Part shown: piece after piece, positions 27,787-37,567 of the stretch | Position numbering within the stretch: position 1 is the stretch's first letter | Layout: every line of letters begins with the position of its first letter | Assembly: GCF_002368415.1 (NCBI RefSeq) | Contig: NZ_AP018290.1 | Location: 2,741,614-2,805,613 of the forward strand | From: Calothrix sp. NIES-4105 | GTDB lineage: Bacteria; Cyanobacteriota; Cyanobacteriia; Cyanobacteriales; Nostocaceae | Reading direction: 5' to 3' | DNA length: 64,000 nt | Translations under genes and position numbers: made by a program | Notes under the pieces: model-generated | Told to the model about the DNA's origin: nothing | What the model saw: only the letters and a program-made list of their open reading frames with translations | Database searches by the model: none

Positions 27787-30700
27787 TTAATTAGCGTTGT
27801 TATTATTTATTAACTCTTCTACCTCTATCGCTTTTTCTTGTAAATCTAAATTATGGTAAATTTGTAAGCTTTCGGCTAAAAACTGGATAGCAATTGCTTT
27901 GGCGCCTGGTTGGTTTTGCTGGCTACGTTTAAGGTAAATTTCGCCTAATAATTTGCGCGCGGATGCTTCGAGATTTTGGCGATTATATTCTTGAAATATT
28001 TGCAGACATTCTTGAGCAATTTCTTCGCTACGGCTAAGATTTTCGAGAGGTTCTATTTCTAGATACGCGCGGGCTATATCGAGAGATTCATCAGCTTTAT
28101 CTACTGTTTGCCCTAATTCATCAAAATAGGTTAAACCTTTATGATAATATTCTTCAAATAGAGCTTTTTGTTCTGGAATTGATGTATTATCGTTTGGTAG
28201 TAACCGCAAGCGTTCTGAGTAGAGTAAGCCGAAACTAGTATAGTCGTAGGCAAGATTTTGTTGATATTGACCTGCGGTATTTATTTCTATAGCTTGACGG
28301 ATATTTTCTTCAGCTTGCACGAGTAAATTAGATGTTTCTGTTGAATTTTGAGATTTTTTGGATAATAAGCTTTGACAGTAAGCAAGTTGGCGATAACGTC
28401 TAGCTACATTCTTATTTTGACCTAATTGTTGGTAAAGTTCCCGGCTTTGTTGATAGTGATTAATTGTTGATTCGTATCTACGCCAATCTTGATAAATTCT
28501 TCCTAGTTGATAGTAAGCTAGTGCAATATTAACTTGGTCATCCAACTGCTGACGGATGGCTAAATCTTGATTATGACATTCAATAGCTTGCTCGTATTTA
28601 CCCCATTCACGGTAGCAATCACCCAGCCAGTACCACAGGTTAGCTACATTATTATCTTTACCTAATTGTTGGTAAAGGTCACGGCTTTGCCGATAGTTAT
28701 TAATTGCTGGTTCATATTTACCCCAATCTTTATAAATTCTTCCTAATTGATAGTAAGCTAGTGCAACACTAACTTGATCATCCAAAGAGTAACGAATTGC
28801 TAAACATTGGTTTTCACATTCAACAGCTAGCTCGTATTTACCCCATTCCCGGTAGCAATCACCCAGCCAGTACCACTGATTAGCTACATCTTTATCTTTA
28901 CCTAATTGTTGGTAAAGGTCACGACTTTGCTGATAGTAATCAATTGCTTGTTCATATTTGCCCCAATCTTTATAAATTCTTCCTAGTTGAAAGTAAGCTA
29001 ATGCAACACTAACTTGGTCATCCAAAGAGTAATGAATAGCTAAACATTGATTTTCACATTCAATAGCTTGCTCGTATTTACCCCATTCCCGATAGCAATC
29101 ACCTACATTAGACCACAGAGTAGCTAAATTTTTATCTTTACCTAATTGTTGGTAAAGGTCACGGCTTTGCTGATAGTTATTAATTGCTTGTTCATATTTG
29201 CCCCAATCTTTATAAATTCTTCCTAATTGATTATAAGCTAGTGCAACACTAACTTGGTCATCCAAAGAGTAACGAATTGCTAAACATTGGTTTTCACATT
29301 CAACAGCTAGCTCGTATTTACCCGATTCCCGGTAGCAATCAGCCAGCCAGTACCACTGATTAGCTACATCTTTATCTTTACCTAATTGTTGGTAAAGGTC
29401 ACGACTTTGCTGATAGTAATCAATTGCTTGTTCATATTTGCCCCAATCTTTATAAATCCTTCCTAATTGATAGTAAGCACTAGCAATACTAACTTGGTCA
29501 TCCAACTGCTGACGGATGGCTAAATCTTGATTATGACATTCAATAGCTTGCTCGTATTTACCCCATTCACGGTAGCAATCACTTAGCCAGTACCACAGGT
29601 TAGCTACATCTTTATCTTTACCTAATTGTTGGTAAAGGTCGCGGCTTTGCTGATAGTGATTAATCGCTGGTTCATATTTGCCCCAATCTTTATAAATTCT
29701 TCCTAGTTGAAAGTAAGCTAATGCAACACTAACTTGGTCATCCAAAGAGTAACGAATAGCTAAATATTGATTTTCACATTCAACAGCTAGCTCGTATTTA
29801 CCCCATTCCCGGTAGCAATCACCCAGATTATACCATTGGTTAGCTACATTTTTATCTTTACCTAATTGTTGGTAAAGGTCGCGACTTTGCTGATAGTGAT
29901 TAATCGCTGGTTCATATTTACCCCAATCTTTATAAATTTTTCCGAGTTGAAAGTAAGCGAGTGCAACACTAACTTGGTCATCCAAAGAGTAACGAATAGC
30001 TAAACATTGGTTTTGACATTCAACAGCTAGCTCATATTTACCCCATTCCCGGTAGCAATCAGCTAGATTATACCATCGGTTCGCTACATTTTTATCTTTA
30101 CCTAATTGTTGATAAAGGTCGCGACTTTGCTGATAGTTATTAATTGCTTGTTCATATTTACCCCAATCTTGATAAATTCTTCCTAGTTGATAGTAAGCTA
30201 GTGCAATATTAACTTGGTCATCCAAAGAGTAACGAATAGCTAAACATTGATTTTCACATTCAGTAGCTTGCTCGTATTTACCCGATTCTCGGTAGCAATC
30301 ACCTAGCCAAGACCACTGAATAGCTACATTATTATCTTTACCTAATTGTTGGCAAAGGTCACGGCTTTGCTGATAGTTATTAATTGCTATTTCATATTTG
30401 CCCCAATTTTGATAAATTCTTCCTAGTTGATAGTAAGCTAGTGCAATATTAACTTGGTCATCCAAAGAGTAACGAATAGCTAAACATTGGTTTTGACATT
30501 CAACAGCTAGCTCATATTTACCCCATTCCCGGTAGCAATCACCCAGATTATACCATCGGTTCGCTACATCTTTATCTTTACCTAATTGTTGATAAAGGTC
30601 GCAACTTTGCTGATAGTTATTAATTGCTATTTCATATTTGCCCCAATTTTGATAAATTCTTCCTAATTGATTATAAGCGAGTGCAACACTAACTTGGTCA

Positions 30701-33700
30701 TCCAAAGAGTAACGAATTGCTAAACATTGGTTTTCACATTCAATAGCTTGCTCGTATTTACCCCATTCACGGTAGCAATCACCCAACCAGTACCATAGAT
30801 TAGCTACGTTTTTATTTTTACCTAGCTGTTGGTAAAGGTCGTGACTTTGCTGATAGTAATTAATTGCTGGTTCATATTTACCCCAATTCTGGTAAGTTCT
30901 ACCTATATGATACAAGGATAATGATTCATCTTGAGGTTTATTAATTTCTCTGCTAATAGTCAGCATTTGTTGAAAACAATCTAAAGCTTGTTCATGCTTG
31001 CCGTGCAATCTGTGACAGATGCCTCGGTTTCTCCAAAAAATCAACAATGCTGATGGGTCAATGTATTGAGTGAGTTTTTCAAAACATTCTTGGTAATATT
31101 CAATTGCTTGCTCAAATGATTCTTTTTCTTGATAAGATGTAGCTAATGACCAAGCAATATAAGCGCTGAGACTACTATCTAATTTTTCAGTTATTAATTC
31201 AAACTTTTCAATAGCTTGGTCATACTTATCTTTACGAAGATAAGACATTGCTGTGATAAAATTTAATTTTTTTTGACAATCTTCATCAGTATTATACCGA
31301 CAGGTATTTTCAAGAGCGGGGGTCATTTCATCACCTAGTTCTTGAACTAAATCTTTAATACTGCCAAACAGTGAAGGTTCTAATTGATTGACAATTTCTG
31401 TTACATAATCAACTAATCCTCTTGGTTCACTACAAGCTACATATAAAATAGCAGTTTTTGCTTTAATGCTAATTTCTTCAGATAGTTTTGAATCGTTAGT
31501 TGCTTGTGTTAATAAATCTTTAACTTCACCTTTTTGATAAAACTGTTCAATTTTACGTAACAGTCTTATTATTTTTTTAGTTACATCATCTTCAAAATTA
31601 GTATCCATCCCAAGATAGGTAGTAACTAGCTTTTGGATTGGTTTTTTGCGAAGAGTAATACTATTTATTTCAATTTCAGAAATTACTTGTCCTGCAAATA
31701 TTAAGTTTCTTAGCTTAAATTCGGCTTCTTTCAAGTTGTTTGTTGATTCATCTTCTTTTAAATAGAGAATAACTGCGTGATCGGATGCAGGGTTTTTAAT
31801 TTTGATTTCGCCATATTGTAGTGTGGGTTGGTAATCTTCTAGATTAATAAACAGTTTTTCTGCTAGCTTTTTAAATTGCGCTGAGAAATGACTGCCATAA
31901 TACCCTAATGCTAGTAATAGTGGCTCGTTCCAGCGTGCTTCGTCGAGGTGTTTTTGGATTAGTTGTAATATCTCGCTTTGGTCGTTGTCTGCTATGTACC
32001 GCGCGGCGAAATATTCTTCAAATGTCAGGTGCATGAAACTGTAAACCCCCGGCATTTTTTCTACAAATAAACCTGTGGTTTCTCGCACTTTTCGCAAAAA
32101 CTCCTCTACTGATTGTCGCACGGAGTCTGATTCTGGTTCGGTATCGTTTATTTCTGCGAGTTTTTCTGCGAGTTTTTGTTCTACTTCGGCTTGTGTTACT
32201 ACTCCAGAGGGTTTTTCTTCGTGCATCCAGTATGCTAAAGGCGCCAACAATTCAACTACCTCTGTTTCTTTTAATACAACTTTTGGCGCGTCGGGTAGTT
32301 TTTTACTGAGTTGCCAGTCTTCTGTTAAGGTTTGCACTGCTAGTTCGTACAATTTTACTCGACGGTTGGGTAGTCGGTCGCCGTTGCGGTGGATTAATGC
32401 CAAAATGGTTAATAGTAAGGGGTTGGCTGTTAATCGCTGTACACCGGGGTTGTCTTTGACTGCTTGCAAAATGTCTTGTGCTTGCTCGTTGCCTTTTTTT
32501 AGCCATTGCTCATCGTTGGCATCTGGTTGTTGTGCTTTTTCTACTGTTCGACACCAGCGATATAGGAAACGCTCTACTTGCTCTGTATCCATGTCTTCGA
32601 TGGTGAACTCAGCAAATCTACTGCTAAGTTGTACGTCGCGGTATCCTGCTATACGGCTGGTGATGACGAATTTGTTACGAGAAAATTCATCGACAAATTG
32701 GTTGATGCTCGCGACTATTTGTTTACGACTTTCTTGGTCGAATACTTCGTCTAATCCATCAAGGAGCATTAAGCACTGTCCTTGATGCATTGCGTACAAC
32801 AGTAATTCTACTACTTCGCCGCCCGTTTCTCTGTGTGCTTGCAGTGTCTCCCATTGACGGTAAAATTGGCGTAGGTATTCTAGTAAAGTTAACTCAGGTT
32901 GTTGCTTTAATTTTTCTGCATAATCGGCGATGCGAAAGAAGATGGGTAAAAATGTTTTACCTAGCTCTTTCTGCTTTTCATCATCATTAACAATAACTGT
33001 TTCTATATTGTCTCTTTTGGATGTTGCGAAATGTAATGCTAGATAACGTAATAAGGTGGTTTTACCTGCACCTGGGGCGCCTAAAATTACACTATAGCAG
33101 TTCTGCTGTACAGCTTCGGATATATCGACTTTTTGCGTAACAGTTTTAGTGCTGGTAGCTGATGTTGGTTCTTCGAGCAGTGGTTCGTAATAGCAGGGTT
33201 CATCCCAGTTATCGTGACTGGAACCCATCTCTTTGAATGTGCGTGTAGTTGCTACCTCAAGTTGGCGTTGACTGCGTTCATTTGTATCAGTAATTTCCTG
33301 GCGCCATTGTGCTTGTAGAGAAACATAAATTTGGTCGAGGAAAATATCAACTTGGCGATTTACCTGCATGACTCCACTTATTTTGAGATAGGAGTTTTCA
33401 GCAATCAGCCAATCTAAGTAAGGATACATTAAGTCATTGCCTGTCTGGAATTCTACTACTTTTTCTCGCCAATCCCAAAAATCCGGCGCCCGATTACGAA
33501 ATTCATCTAAGAAAGCAGTTTTATTCAGCCAAAATATTAATACTAAATTTTTACCAAATAACTCTTCCCTTCCCAAATTTAACTGTCTCATCTCTCTGAC
33601 TACGCGCGGAGTTGGTAATTGGTCGATTCCAAATGCCATTACCAATCGGCGCCCAATTTCAGGATTTTGCAGTTTGCTATCATTTAAGCTATATAAAAAG

Positions 33701-34053
33701 TTATGGAAGGAATTTTCACTATAGTAAAAGTTGTTAAATTCAAATTTTTCATCGCTAGTTGCTAAAGTTTCTTGTAGCTGTCTCACAACGGGATGCTGGG
33801 GACTGCTTTCTGGTGCGATGGCGAAGATAATTGTTGTACCGCTAGAAATTTCTAATACACCAATTAATTTGTTTAGCTCTGCTTTGTCGGCGCCGTTTAA
33901 GTCGTAGGTATTGTAAGAGAGCATATATAATAATTTTATAATAAATTTATTGAACCTAAGCCCCCAGCCCCCTTCCCTCATAGGGAAGGGTGAGTGTATT
34001 TCTCCCCTCTCCTCATAGGAGAGGGGTTGGGGGAGAGGTTTATATATTGTCAT
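27787..34053 (-). CDS. NACHT-type STAND NTPase with a long TPR array
   Basis: 2088 aa from the ATG at 34053, which overlaps the upstream ATPase gene; the Met at 33924 (MLSYNTYDLNGAD) is an alternative because residues 1-43 are encoded by a repeat. Residues 44-210 form an N-terminal domain containing IIFAIAPE and RAPDFWDWREKVVEF. NACHT follows: Walker A GAPGAGKTT (325-333), Walker B CLMLLDGLDEV (427-437) and FVITSRIAGYR. Helical repeats come next, then about 25 TPR units (WGKYEQAI, LGDCYREWG), mostly encoded by a 240-bp tandem DNA repeat. STAND proteins oligomerise after ligand sensing. Partner of the 433-aa ATPase; defence or signalling role inferred. Confidence 0.9.
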   Translation of the reverse strand: MTIYKPLPQPLSYEERGEIHSPFPMREGGWGLRFNKFIIKLLYMLSYNTYDLNGADKAELNKLIGVLEISSGTTIIFAIAPESSPQHPVVRQLQETLATSDEKFEFNNFYYSENSFHNFLYSLNDSKLQNPEIGRRLVMAFGIDQLPTPRVVREMRQLNLGREELFGKNLVLIFWLNKTAFLDEFRNRAPDFWDWREKVVEFQTGNDLMYPYLDWLIAENSYLKISGVMQVNRQVDIFLDQIYVSLQAQWRQEITDTNERSQRQLEVATTRTFKEMGSSHDNWDEPCYYEPLLEEPTSATSTKTVTQKVDISEAVQQNCYSVILGAPGAGKTTLLRYLALHFATSKRDNIETVIVNDDEKQKELGKTFLPIFFRIADYAEKLKQQPELTLLEYLRQFYRQWETLQAHRETGGEVVELLLYAMHQGQCLMLLDGLDEVFDQESRKQIVASINQFVDEFSRNKFVITSRIAGYRDVQLSSRFAEFTIEDMDTEQVERFLYRWCRTVEKAQQPDANDEQWLKKGNEQAQDILQAVKDNPGVQRLTANPLLLTILALIHRNGDRLPNRRVKLYELAVQTLTEDWQLSKKLPDAPKVVLKETEVVELLAPLAYWMHEEKPSGVVTQAEVEQKLAEKLAEINDTEPESDSVRQSVEEFLRKVRETTGLFVEKMPGVYSFMHLTFEEYFAARYIADNDQSEILQLIQKHLDEARWNEPLLLALGYYGSHFSAQFKKLAEKLFINLEDYQPTLQYGEIKIKNPASDHAVILYLKEDESTNNLKEAEFKLRNLIFAGQVISEIEINSITLRKKPIQKLVTTYLGMDTNFEDDVTKKIIRLLRKIEQFYQKGEVKDLLTQATNDSKLSEEISIKAKTAILYVACSEPRGLVDYVTEIVNQLEPSLFGSIKDLVQELGDEMTPALENTCRYNTDEDCQKKLNFITAMSYLRKDKYDQAIEKFELITEKLDSSLSAYIAWSLATSYQEKESFEQAIEYYQECFEKLTQYIDPSALLIFWRNRGICHRLHGKHEQALDCFQQMLTISREINKPQDESLSLYHIGRTYQNWGKYEPAINYYQQSHDLYQQLGKNKNVANLWYWLGDCYREWGKYEQAIECENQCLAIRYSLDDQVSVALAYNQLGRIYQNWGKYEIAINNYQQSCDLYQQLGKDKDVANRWYNLGDCYREWGKYELAVECQNQCLAIRYSLDDQVNIALAYYQLGRIYQNWGKYEIAINNYQQSRDLCQQLGKDNNVAIQWSWLGDCYRESGKYEQATECENQCLAIRYSLDDQVNIALAYYQLGRIYQDWGKYEQAINNYQQSRDLYQQLGKDKNVANRWYNLADCYREWGKYELAVECQNQCLAIRYSLDDQVSVALAYFQLGKIYKDWGKYEPAINHYQQSRDLYQQLGKDKNVANQWYNLGDCYREWGKYELAVECENQYLAIRYSLDDQVSVALAYFQLGRIYKDWGKYEPAINHYQQSRDLYQQLGKDKDVANLWYWLSDCYREWGKYEQAIECHNQDLAIRQQLDDQVSIASAYYQLGRIYKDWGKYEQAIDYYQQSRDLYQQLGKDKDVANQWYWLADCYRESGKYELAVECENQCLAIRYSLDDQVSVALAYNQLGRIYKDWGKYEQAINNYQQSRDLYQQLGKDKNLATLWSNVGDCYREWGKYEQAIECENQCLAIHYSLDDQVSVALAYFQLGRIYKDWGKYEQAIDYYQQSRDLYQQLGKDKDVANQWYWLGDCYREWGKYELAVECENQCLAIRYSLDDQVSVALAYYQLGRIYKDWGKYEPAINNYRQSRDLYQQLGKDNNVANLWYWLGDCYREWGKYEQAIECHNQDLAIRQQLDDQVNIALAYYQLGRIYQDWRRYESTINHYQQSRELYQQLGQNKNVARRYRQLAYCQSLLSKKSQNSTETSNLLVQAEENIRQAIEINTAGQYQQNLAYDYTSFGLLYSERLRLLPNDNTSIPEQKALFEEYYHKGLTYFDELGQTVDKADESLDIARAYLEIEPLENLSRSEEIAQECLQIFQEYNRQNLEASARKLLGEIYLKRSQQNQPGAKAIAIQFLAESLQIYHNLDLQEKAIEVEELINNNNAN
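28421..30930 (-). repeat. 240-bp tandem repeat array inside the TPR coding region
   Basis: The string cctaattgttggtaaaggtc, or a near match, ends at 28440, 28680, 28920 and every 240 bases to 30840: 11 copies in exact register. Each unit encodes two 40-residue TPRs. Divergence between units is low and no unit has an indel, which suggests recent expansion or ongoing homogenisation. Confidence 0.95.
33962..34036. repeat. REP-like double hairpin at the gene junction
   Basis: Two adjacent perfect hairpins, each with a CAT loop: 33971-33989 (8-bp stem, ccttccct) and 34004-34026 (10-bp stem, cccctctcct). It is of the cctctcccccaacccctctcc repeat type common in cyanobacteria. It sits at the 5' end of the NACHT-TPR frame and is in frame with it. 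Confidence 0.85.
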
Positions 34054-35341
34054 GAGTAGCTAAAGAGCGCTCTAAATCTTCTATTAAGATAGGATTTATA
34101 TCAAACCAAGCCTCTTGTCTTGAATTATAATAGCCTAAGACGAGTTTATTCTGTAAAAGTTCGTCACAAATAATAAACTCACCTTTACCAGGTAAGCTAT
34201 GTGCTTTAGTCGTCAGTTTTCCAGTATGGTGTATTAAATCAAGCTCAGGATAATGATAATCGCTTAAATTGTATTCCCTGCGAACTTCTTGTACTGCTTC
34301 GCGCGCGGTTTCTATATCTATCAAATTTAATTTATTTCGTAAGCCAATTTCACAGGCAGTACGTGCTAATCTGACTAAATCTCGCATTACACCACCGCTT
34401 TTTTCACAAATTAATTCCAATGCATCAGGGTTAAATAATCCTTTGTAGCTATCACCTAAACTATCAAGACGCTTGTTAAGAACATTAATAAGGATATCTC
34501 TGCCATTACAGTTAGGTTTACTTGTTGGGCATAAATTATCATCAGCTTCAAAAACTGGAGGATTATTTAAATCTAAACATTTTTGAAAACTTTCCATTGG
34601 CTGACGGAAACTTGGAGAGTAGCGCAATGAAATAGGAATTGAATAGATGGTATGACAATTTAACTCGATTAAAAGCGGACTAGAAAACATTTCCAAAGCA
34701 GTAACTTGGTCATGTCTATCCAAACCATCAACAATAATTAGTAATTTTTTTTTTTGTTCTTTTTCCGCAGCTTCAATAATATCATTAACTTTGGTAATAA
34801 TCTCACTCAGCAAAGGACGAACATTAAGAGTTTTTGTGACTTCTCTAGTTAAACCGCGTTTGAGTATTACCCCTGCTTTCTCAATAAACTCTGGCATCCC
34901 CAAACCTTCGTTTTGAGTGCCTTTGTCCTGATAAACTACTGTTTGTAAACTATCTTGCAGAGCTTGTAATAATTTGTCTTTTTGGAATAACCAATTAGAT
35001 TGAATAGCTTGACGCACGATTTCTAAACCAATTAAAACTACAACTTCAGCATAGCCAATATTATATCTATCTAAAGCGGTTTGTGTGTCAATCCAAATAA
35101 CAGTATATGCAGTAGCTAACTTTTGTTCCAGTCGTCGTAGTTCAGTTGTTTTACCACCACCCCGATGACCAGCTAGTAAAAACTTTGCTGAGTCATCCTC
35201 CATTTCCAGCAAACTGACTAGCTTATCCACTGGGCTATTATCCCGCTGCACGTAAAAACTTGTCAAATCTTTGGGTGTTGCCAGGGGATGCTCTTGTTTG
35301 AATAGCTGGTAAGCAGTTCGCCAAAAGGTGGTGCTGGTCAT
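34040..35341 (-). CDS. P-loop ATPase of a recurrent cyanobacterial family (433 aa)
   Basis: Walker A GHRGGGKTT at 58-66, Walker B LLIIVDGLDRHD at about 200-211, and a sensor-like SGGVMRDLVRLAR. The C-terminus has LVLGYYNSRQEAWFDINPIL, a small winged-helix-like domain. The protein at 62389-63690 has the same length and layout, and fragments occur at 37756-37938 and 38966-39621. Its last codons overlap the start of the NACHT-TPR gene by 14 bases. Family function is unknown to me; it looks like an AAA/STAND ATPase that controls the large downstream partner. Confidence 0.85.
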   Translation of the reverse strand: MTSTTFWRTAYQLFKQEHPLATPKDLTSFYVQRDNSPVDKLVSLLEMEDDSAKFLLAGHRGGGKTTELRRLEQKLATAYTVIWIDTQTALDRYNIGYAEVVVLIGLEIVRQAIQSNWLFQKDKLLQALQDSLQTVVYQDKGTQNEGLGMPEFIEKAGVILKRGLTREVTKTLNVRPLLSEIITKVNDIIEAAEKEQKKKLLIIVDGLDRHDQVTALEMFSSPLLIELNCHTIYSIPISLRYSPSFRQPMESFQKCLDLNNPPVFEADDNLCPTSKPNCNGRDILINVLNKRLDSLGDSYKGLFNPDALELICEKSGGVMRDLVRLARTACEIGLRNKLNLIDIETAREAVQEVRREYNLSDYHYPELDLIHHTGKLTTKAHSLPGKGEFIICDELLQNKLVLGYYNSRQEAWFDINPILIEDLERSLATHDNI

Positions 35342-35721
35342 GCTAGGCTAATGTCCTAAATTACACTGGTATTATACATAAAACATAGGTTATGAGTAGC
35401 ACTGCGTAGAATTTTTTAATGTCAAAGGCGCCTGTTATGATAAAAAATAACAAAATTAACGATATATCAGATTCAGACACCTCAGTTGTAATGCCAGTTT
35501 ACTATCAAGTCGCTCGGCGCCTTTTGGTTACAGTGGGCATTGACCAAGTTGCTTAGTTAAATGGCGCTGACTTACAGGTAATGTAAACAAGATTATTATC
35601 AGAGGGCGCCTGTTTTAACCTTTTGGCTTGCTCTGCGGGAGTGTTGAAGGTATTTACTCTCTATTCCCTAATAAAAGGTTTGCTGAAAATGTATATTAAA
35701 CAATGATGGAGGGGTTTTTGA
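35342..35721. other. Intergenic stretch with a possible 45-codon ORF
   Basis: Three GGCGCC sites (35427, 35517, 35605). A frame at 35419-35556 on the plus strand (MSKAPVMIKNNKINDISDSD) has no clear ribosome-binding site or family, so I do not call it a gene. The rest is the shared promoter region of divergent genes. Confidence 0.4.
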
Positions 35722-36474
35722 GTGCTGACAGAAAATGAAATATCGAGGTTGAGAAAAGCTATTATTGCAACAATTGCATCTCCTGTTATTGGCTCAATAG
35801 AAGACTATGCTTGGGAAGCAATTTTTCATTATGTAAAAGATATTTCTCTTTCTGACCCAGCTTTAGGACGTAGCAAACTTCTTTACGATGCTGTTGATAT
35901 GGCAACTCAAACAGGATGGTCATTAAAGTCACTTCAACTTAATAATATTAATTCTGGTAGCACATTTTTCTTTGTTATTCAAAGAGCAGACGTAATTAAA
36001 AAAGCTGTTCAGCTTGGTTTTCCTGATTTAACAGAACGCTCTTCCCCGCAAGAGTTAGGAGCAGCTATTATTAAACATTGGAATGATAAAATTATTACCA
36101 GTAAGTCAGCACAGAATGTAACTAATAGTTACGAAGGTATACTTTTAAAAACAATAAAAGGTACTATTTATGCTTACTGCGAATATTTACTTGAACCACT
36201 TGACCCTAATGATTTTTCTTGGGCTTGGACTGTAGATAGAATTACAGGAAAAGATGGAGCAGGTCTACAAGGAAGTATTGGAGGTAAAGCGGAACTTGTT
36301 TGGTATAAAAATCAAAAACAGCTTTTTCGAGCGCGCGTGATTCCTCTAGATGTAGTAATTATAAATATTGAGCGAGTTCGTCTTGAACAGGATAGGTATG
36401 TAGAAACTATGATTGCTGCTTTACGCGAACAATATAATAATACACCTAATGACAATCTTGAATTAGACACTTAG
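35722..36474 (+). CDS. Protein of unknown function convergent with a DNA methyltransferase
   Basis: 250 aa starting with GTG behind a strong ribosome-binding site (ggagggg). No domain recognised. The middle part (DRITGKDGAGLQGSIGGKAE, then LVWYKN) and the basic FRARVIPLDVVIINIERVR could belong to a nuclease, but I cannot identify a complete PD-(D/E)xK set. Its 3' end overlaps the methyltransferase gene by 29 bases tail to tail. A tightly abutting unknown gene beside a C5 methyltransferase is a reasonable candidate for its restriction partner. Confidence 0.65.
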   Translation: MLTENEISRLRKAIIATIASPVIGSIEDYAWEAIFHYVKDISLSDPALGRSKLLYDAVDMATQTGWSLKSLQLNNINSGSTFFFVIQRADVIKKAVQLGFPDLTERSSPQELGAAIIKHWNDKIITSKSAQNVTNSYEGILLKTIKGTIYAYCEYLLEPLDPNDFSWAWTVDRITGKDGAGLQGSIGGKAELVWYKNQKQLFRARVIPLDVVIINIERVRLEQDRYVETMIAALREQYNNTPNDNLELDT

Positions 36475-37567
36475 CTATAGCTTTAGCAAGAAGGGGAGGT
36501 ACAGATTCTCCTATTTGAGATGACATTTCTATATATGTACCTAAAAAGTGGAATTTATCGGGAAATGAATGTAACCTTGCTGCTTCGCGTATTGTTATAG
36601 TTCTATCTTGTGTAGGATGGAAAAATCTACCCGAACCTGGATGAAACACCCATCTTGTAATTGTTCTCGCTGGTTTATCCCAATATAATCTACCGTAGGC
36701 GCCGCTATAATGTTTTTTAGGCGCAAGTTCTTTTGGTAAATTTTTTGCATCTTGTCCTTCTTTTAAAACACGAACTCTTGCTATTTGAACAGGACTTAAA
36801 GCACGAGCAACGTGATTTACGAGTTTTGTACTTTCAGAGCGCATTATAGCTTGATATATACTATTTACCTGTGATGGATAACTATCTTTGCTATATTCTT
36901 GTCCTGCATCTAATGGTGGTAAATCTCCAATTGCATCTCTAACTGTAACAATTGAAGAAATGCTATTGTCGAATAAATTAAGTTGCTTTGTTGCAGATTT
37001 TTCTTCTGAATGTGTAGGTTTTGGAAAACAAGGTGTTTTATTTAAGCTGGCAATAAAAAAAGCTCTTGTTCTTGTTTGCGGTATTCCGTAATGCGCTGCA
37101 TTCAGTGAAGCAGAAGCAACTATATAACCAAATGACTCTAATTGCTTAGTAATTTCATACCTGACTATACCTTTGTAAGCATTTAATATTTCAGGTACAT
37201 TTTCCATTACTACATAAACAGGTCGAAACTCTTCTACAAACTCTAAAAAAGTTTTATAAAGTTGATTACGAGACTCATCAAGACTACGATAACCCGCAGG
37301 AATATTTCTAGAGAAACCTTGACAAGGTGGACCACCAATAACTGCCGTCAATTCTTCCGGTTGTAAACCAAGCCATTGACGTAATTCTCTCGGATTTACT
37401 TTACATATATCCTCATTAACAATTTTAGCATTTGGGTAATTATGCTTATACGTTGCCAAAGCTTTTTTATCAATCTCAATGGCACATAAAGATTCAAAAC
37501 CTGCCAGATGAAACCCTGTAGTTAATCCGCCGGCGCCTGCAAATAAGTCAATCAACTTGTACTTCAT
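36446..37567 (-). CDS. DNA (cytosine-5) methyltransferase
   Basis: 373 aa from the Met at 37567 (MKYKLIDLFAGAGGL); the frame is open to 37603. It has all main C5-MTase motifs: I DLFAGAGGL, IV GGPPCQGFSR with catalytic Cys82, VI VVMENVPE, VIII QTRTRAFF, IX RTITIREAARLHSFPD and X QIGESVPPLLAKAIA. The target-recognition region (KKHYSGAYGRLYWDKPARTI) does not reveal the site. It may be part of a restriction-modification pair with the convergent gene, or a solitary methylase. In view of the many GGCGCC and CGCGCG palindromes, those sites deserve testing as targets. Confidence 0.93.
   Translation of the reverse strand: MKYKLIDLFAGAGGLTTGFHLAGFESLCAIEIDKKALATYKHNYPNAKIVNEDICKVNPRELRQWLGLQPEELTAVIGGPPCQGFSRNIPAGYRSLDESRNQLYKTFLEFVEEFRPVYVVMENVPEILNAYKGIVRYEITKQLESFGYIVASASLNAAHYGIPQTRTRAFFIASLNKTPCFPKPTHSEEKSATKQLNLFDNSISSIVTVRDAIGDLPPLDAGQEYSKDSYPSQVNSIYQAIMRSESTKLVNHVARALSPVQIARVRVLKEGQDAKNLPKELAPKKHYSGAYGRLYWDKPARTITRWVFHPGSGRFFHPTQDRTITIREAARLHSFPDKFHFLGTYIEMSSQIGESVPPLLAKAIAKCLIQDCH

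Noticed and set aside
28421..30930. CRISPR-like appearance of regular repeats
   Set aside because: The period is 240 bp without unique spacers, and the array is in frame and encodes TPRs.
32075..32785. 236-codon plus-strand frame opposite the NACHT domain
   Set aside because: It is Ser/Thr/Cys-rich, without a motif, and lies fully antisense to the conserved NACHT coding sequence.
35419..35556. 45-codon ORF upstream of the 250-aa gene
   Set aside because: No ribosome-binding site and no family. Mentioned within the intergenic entry only.
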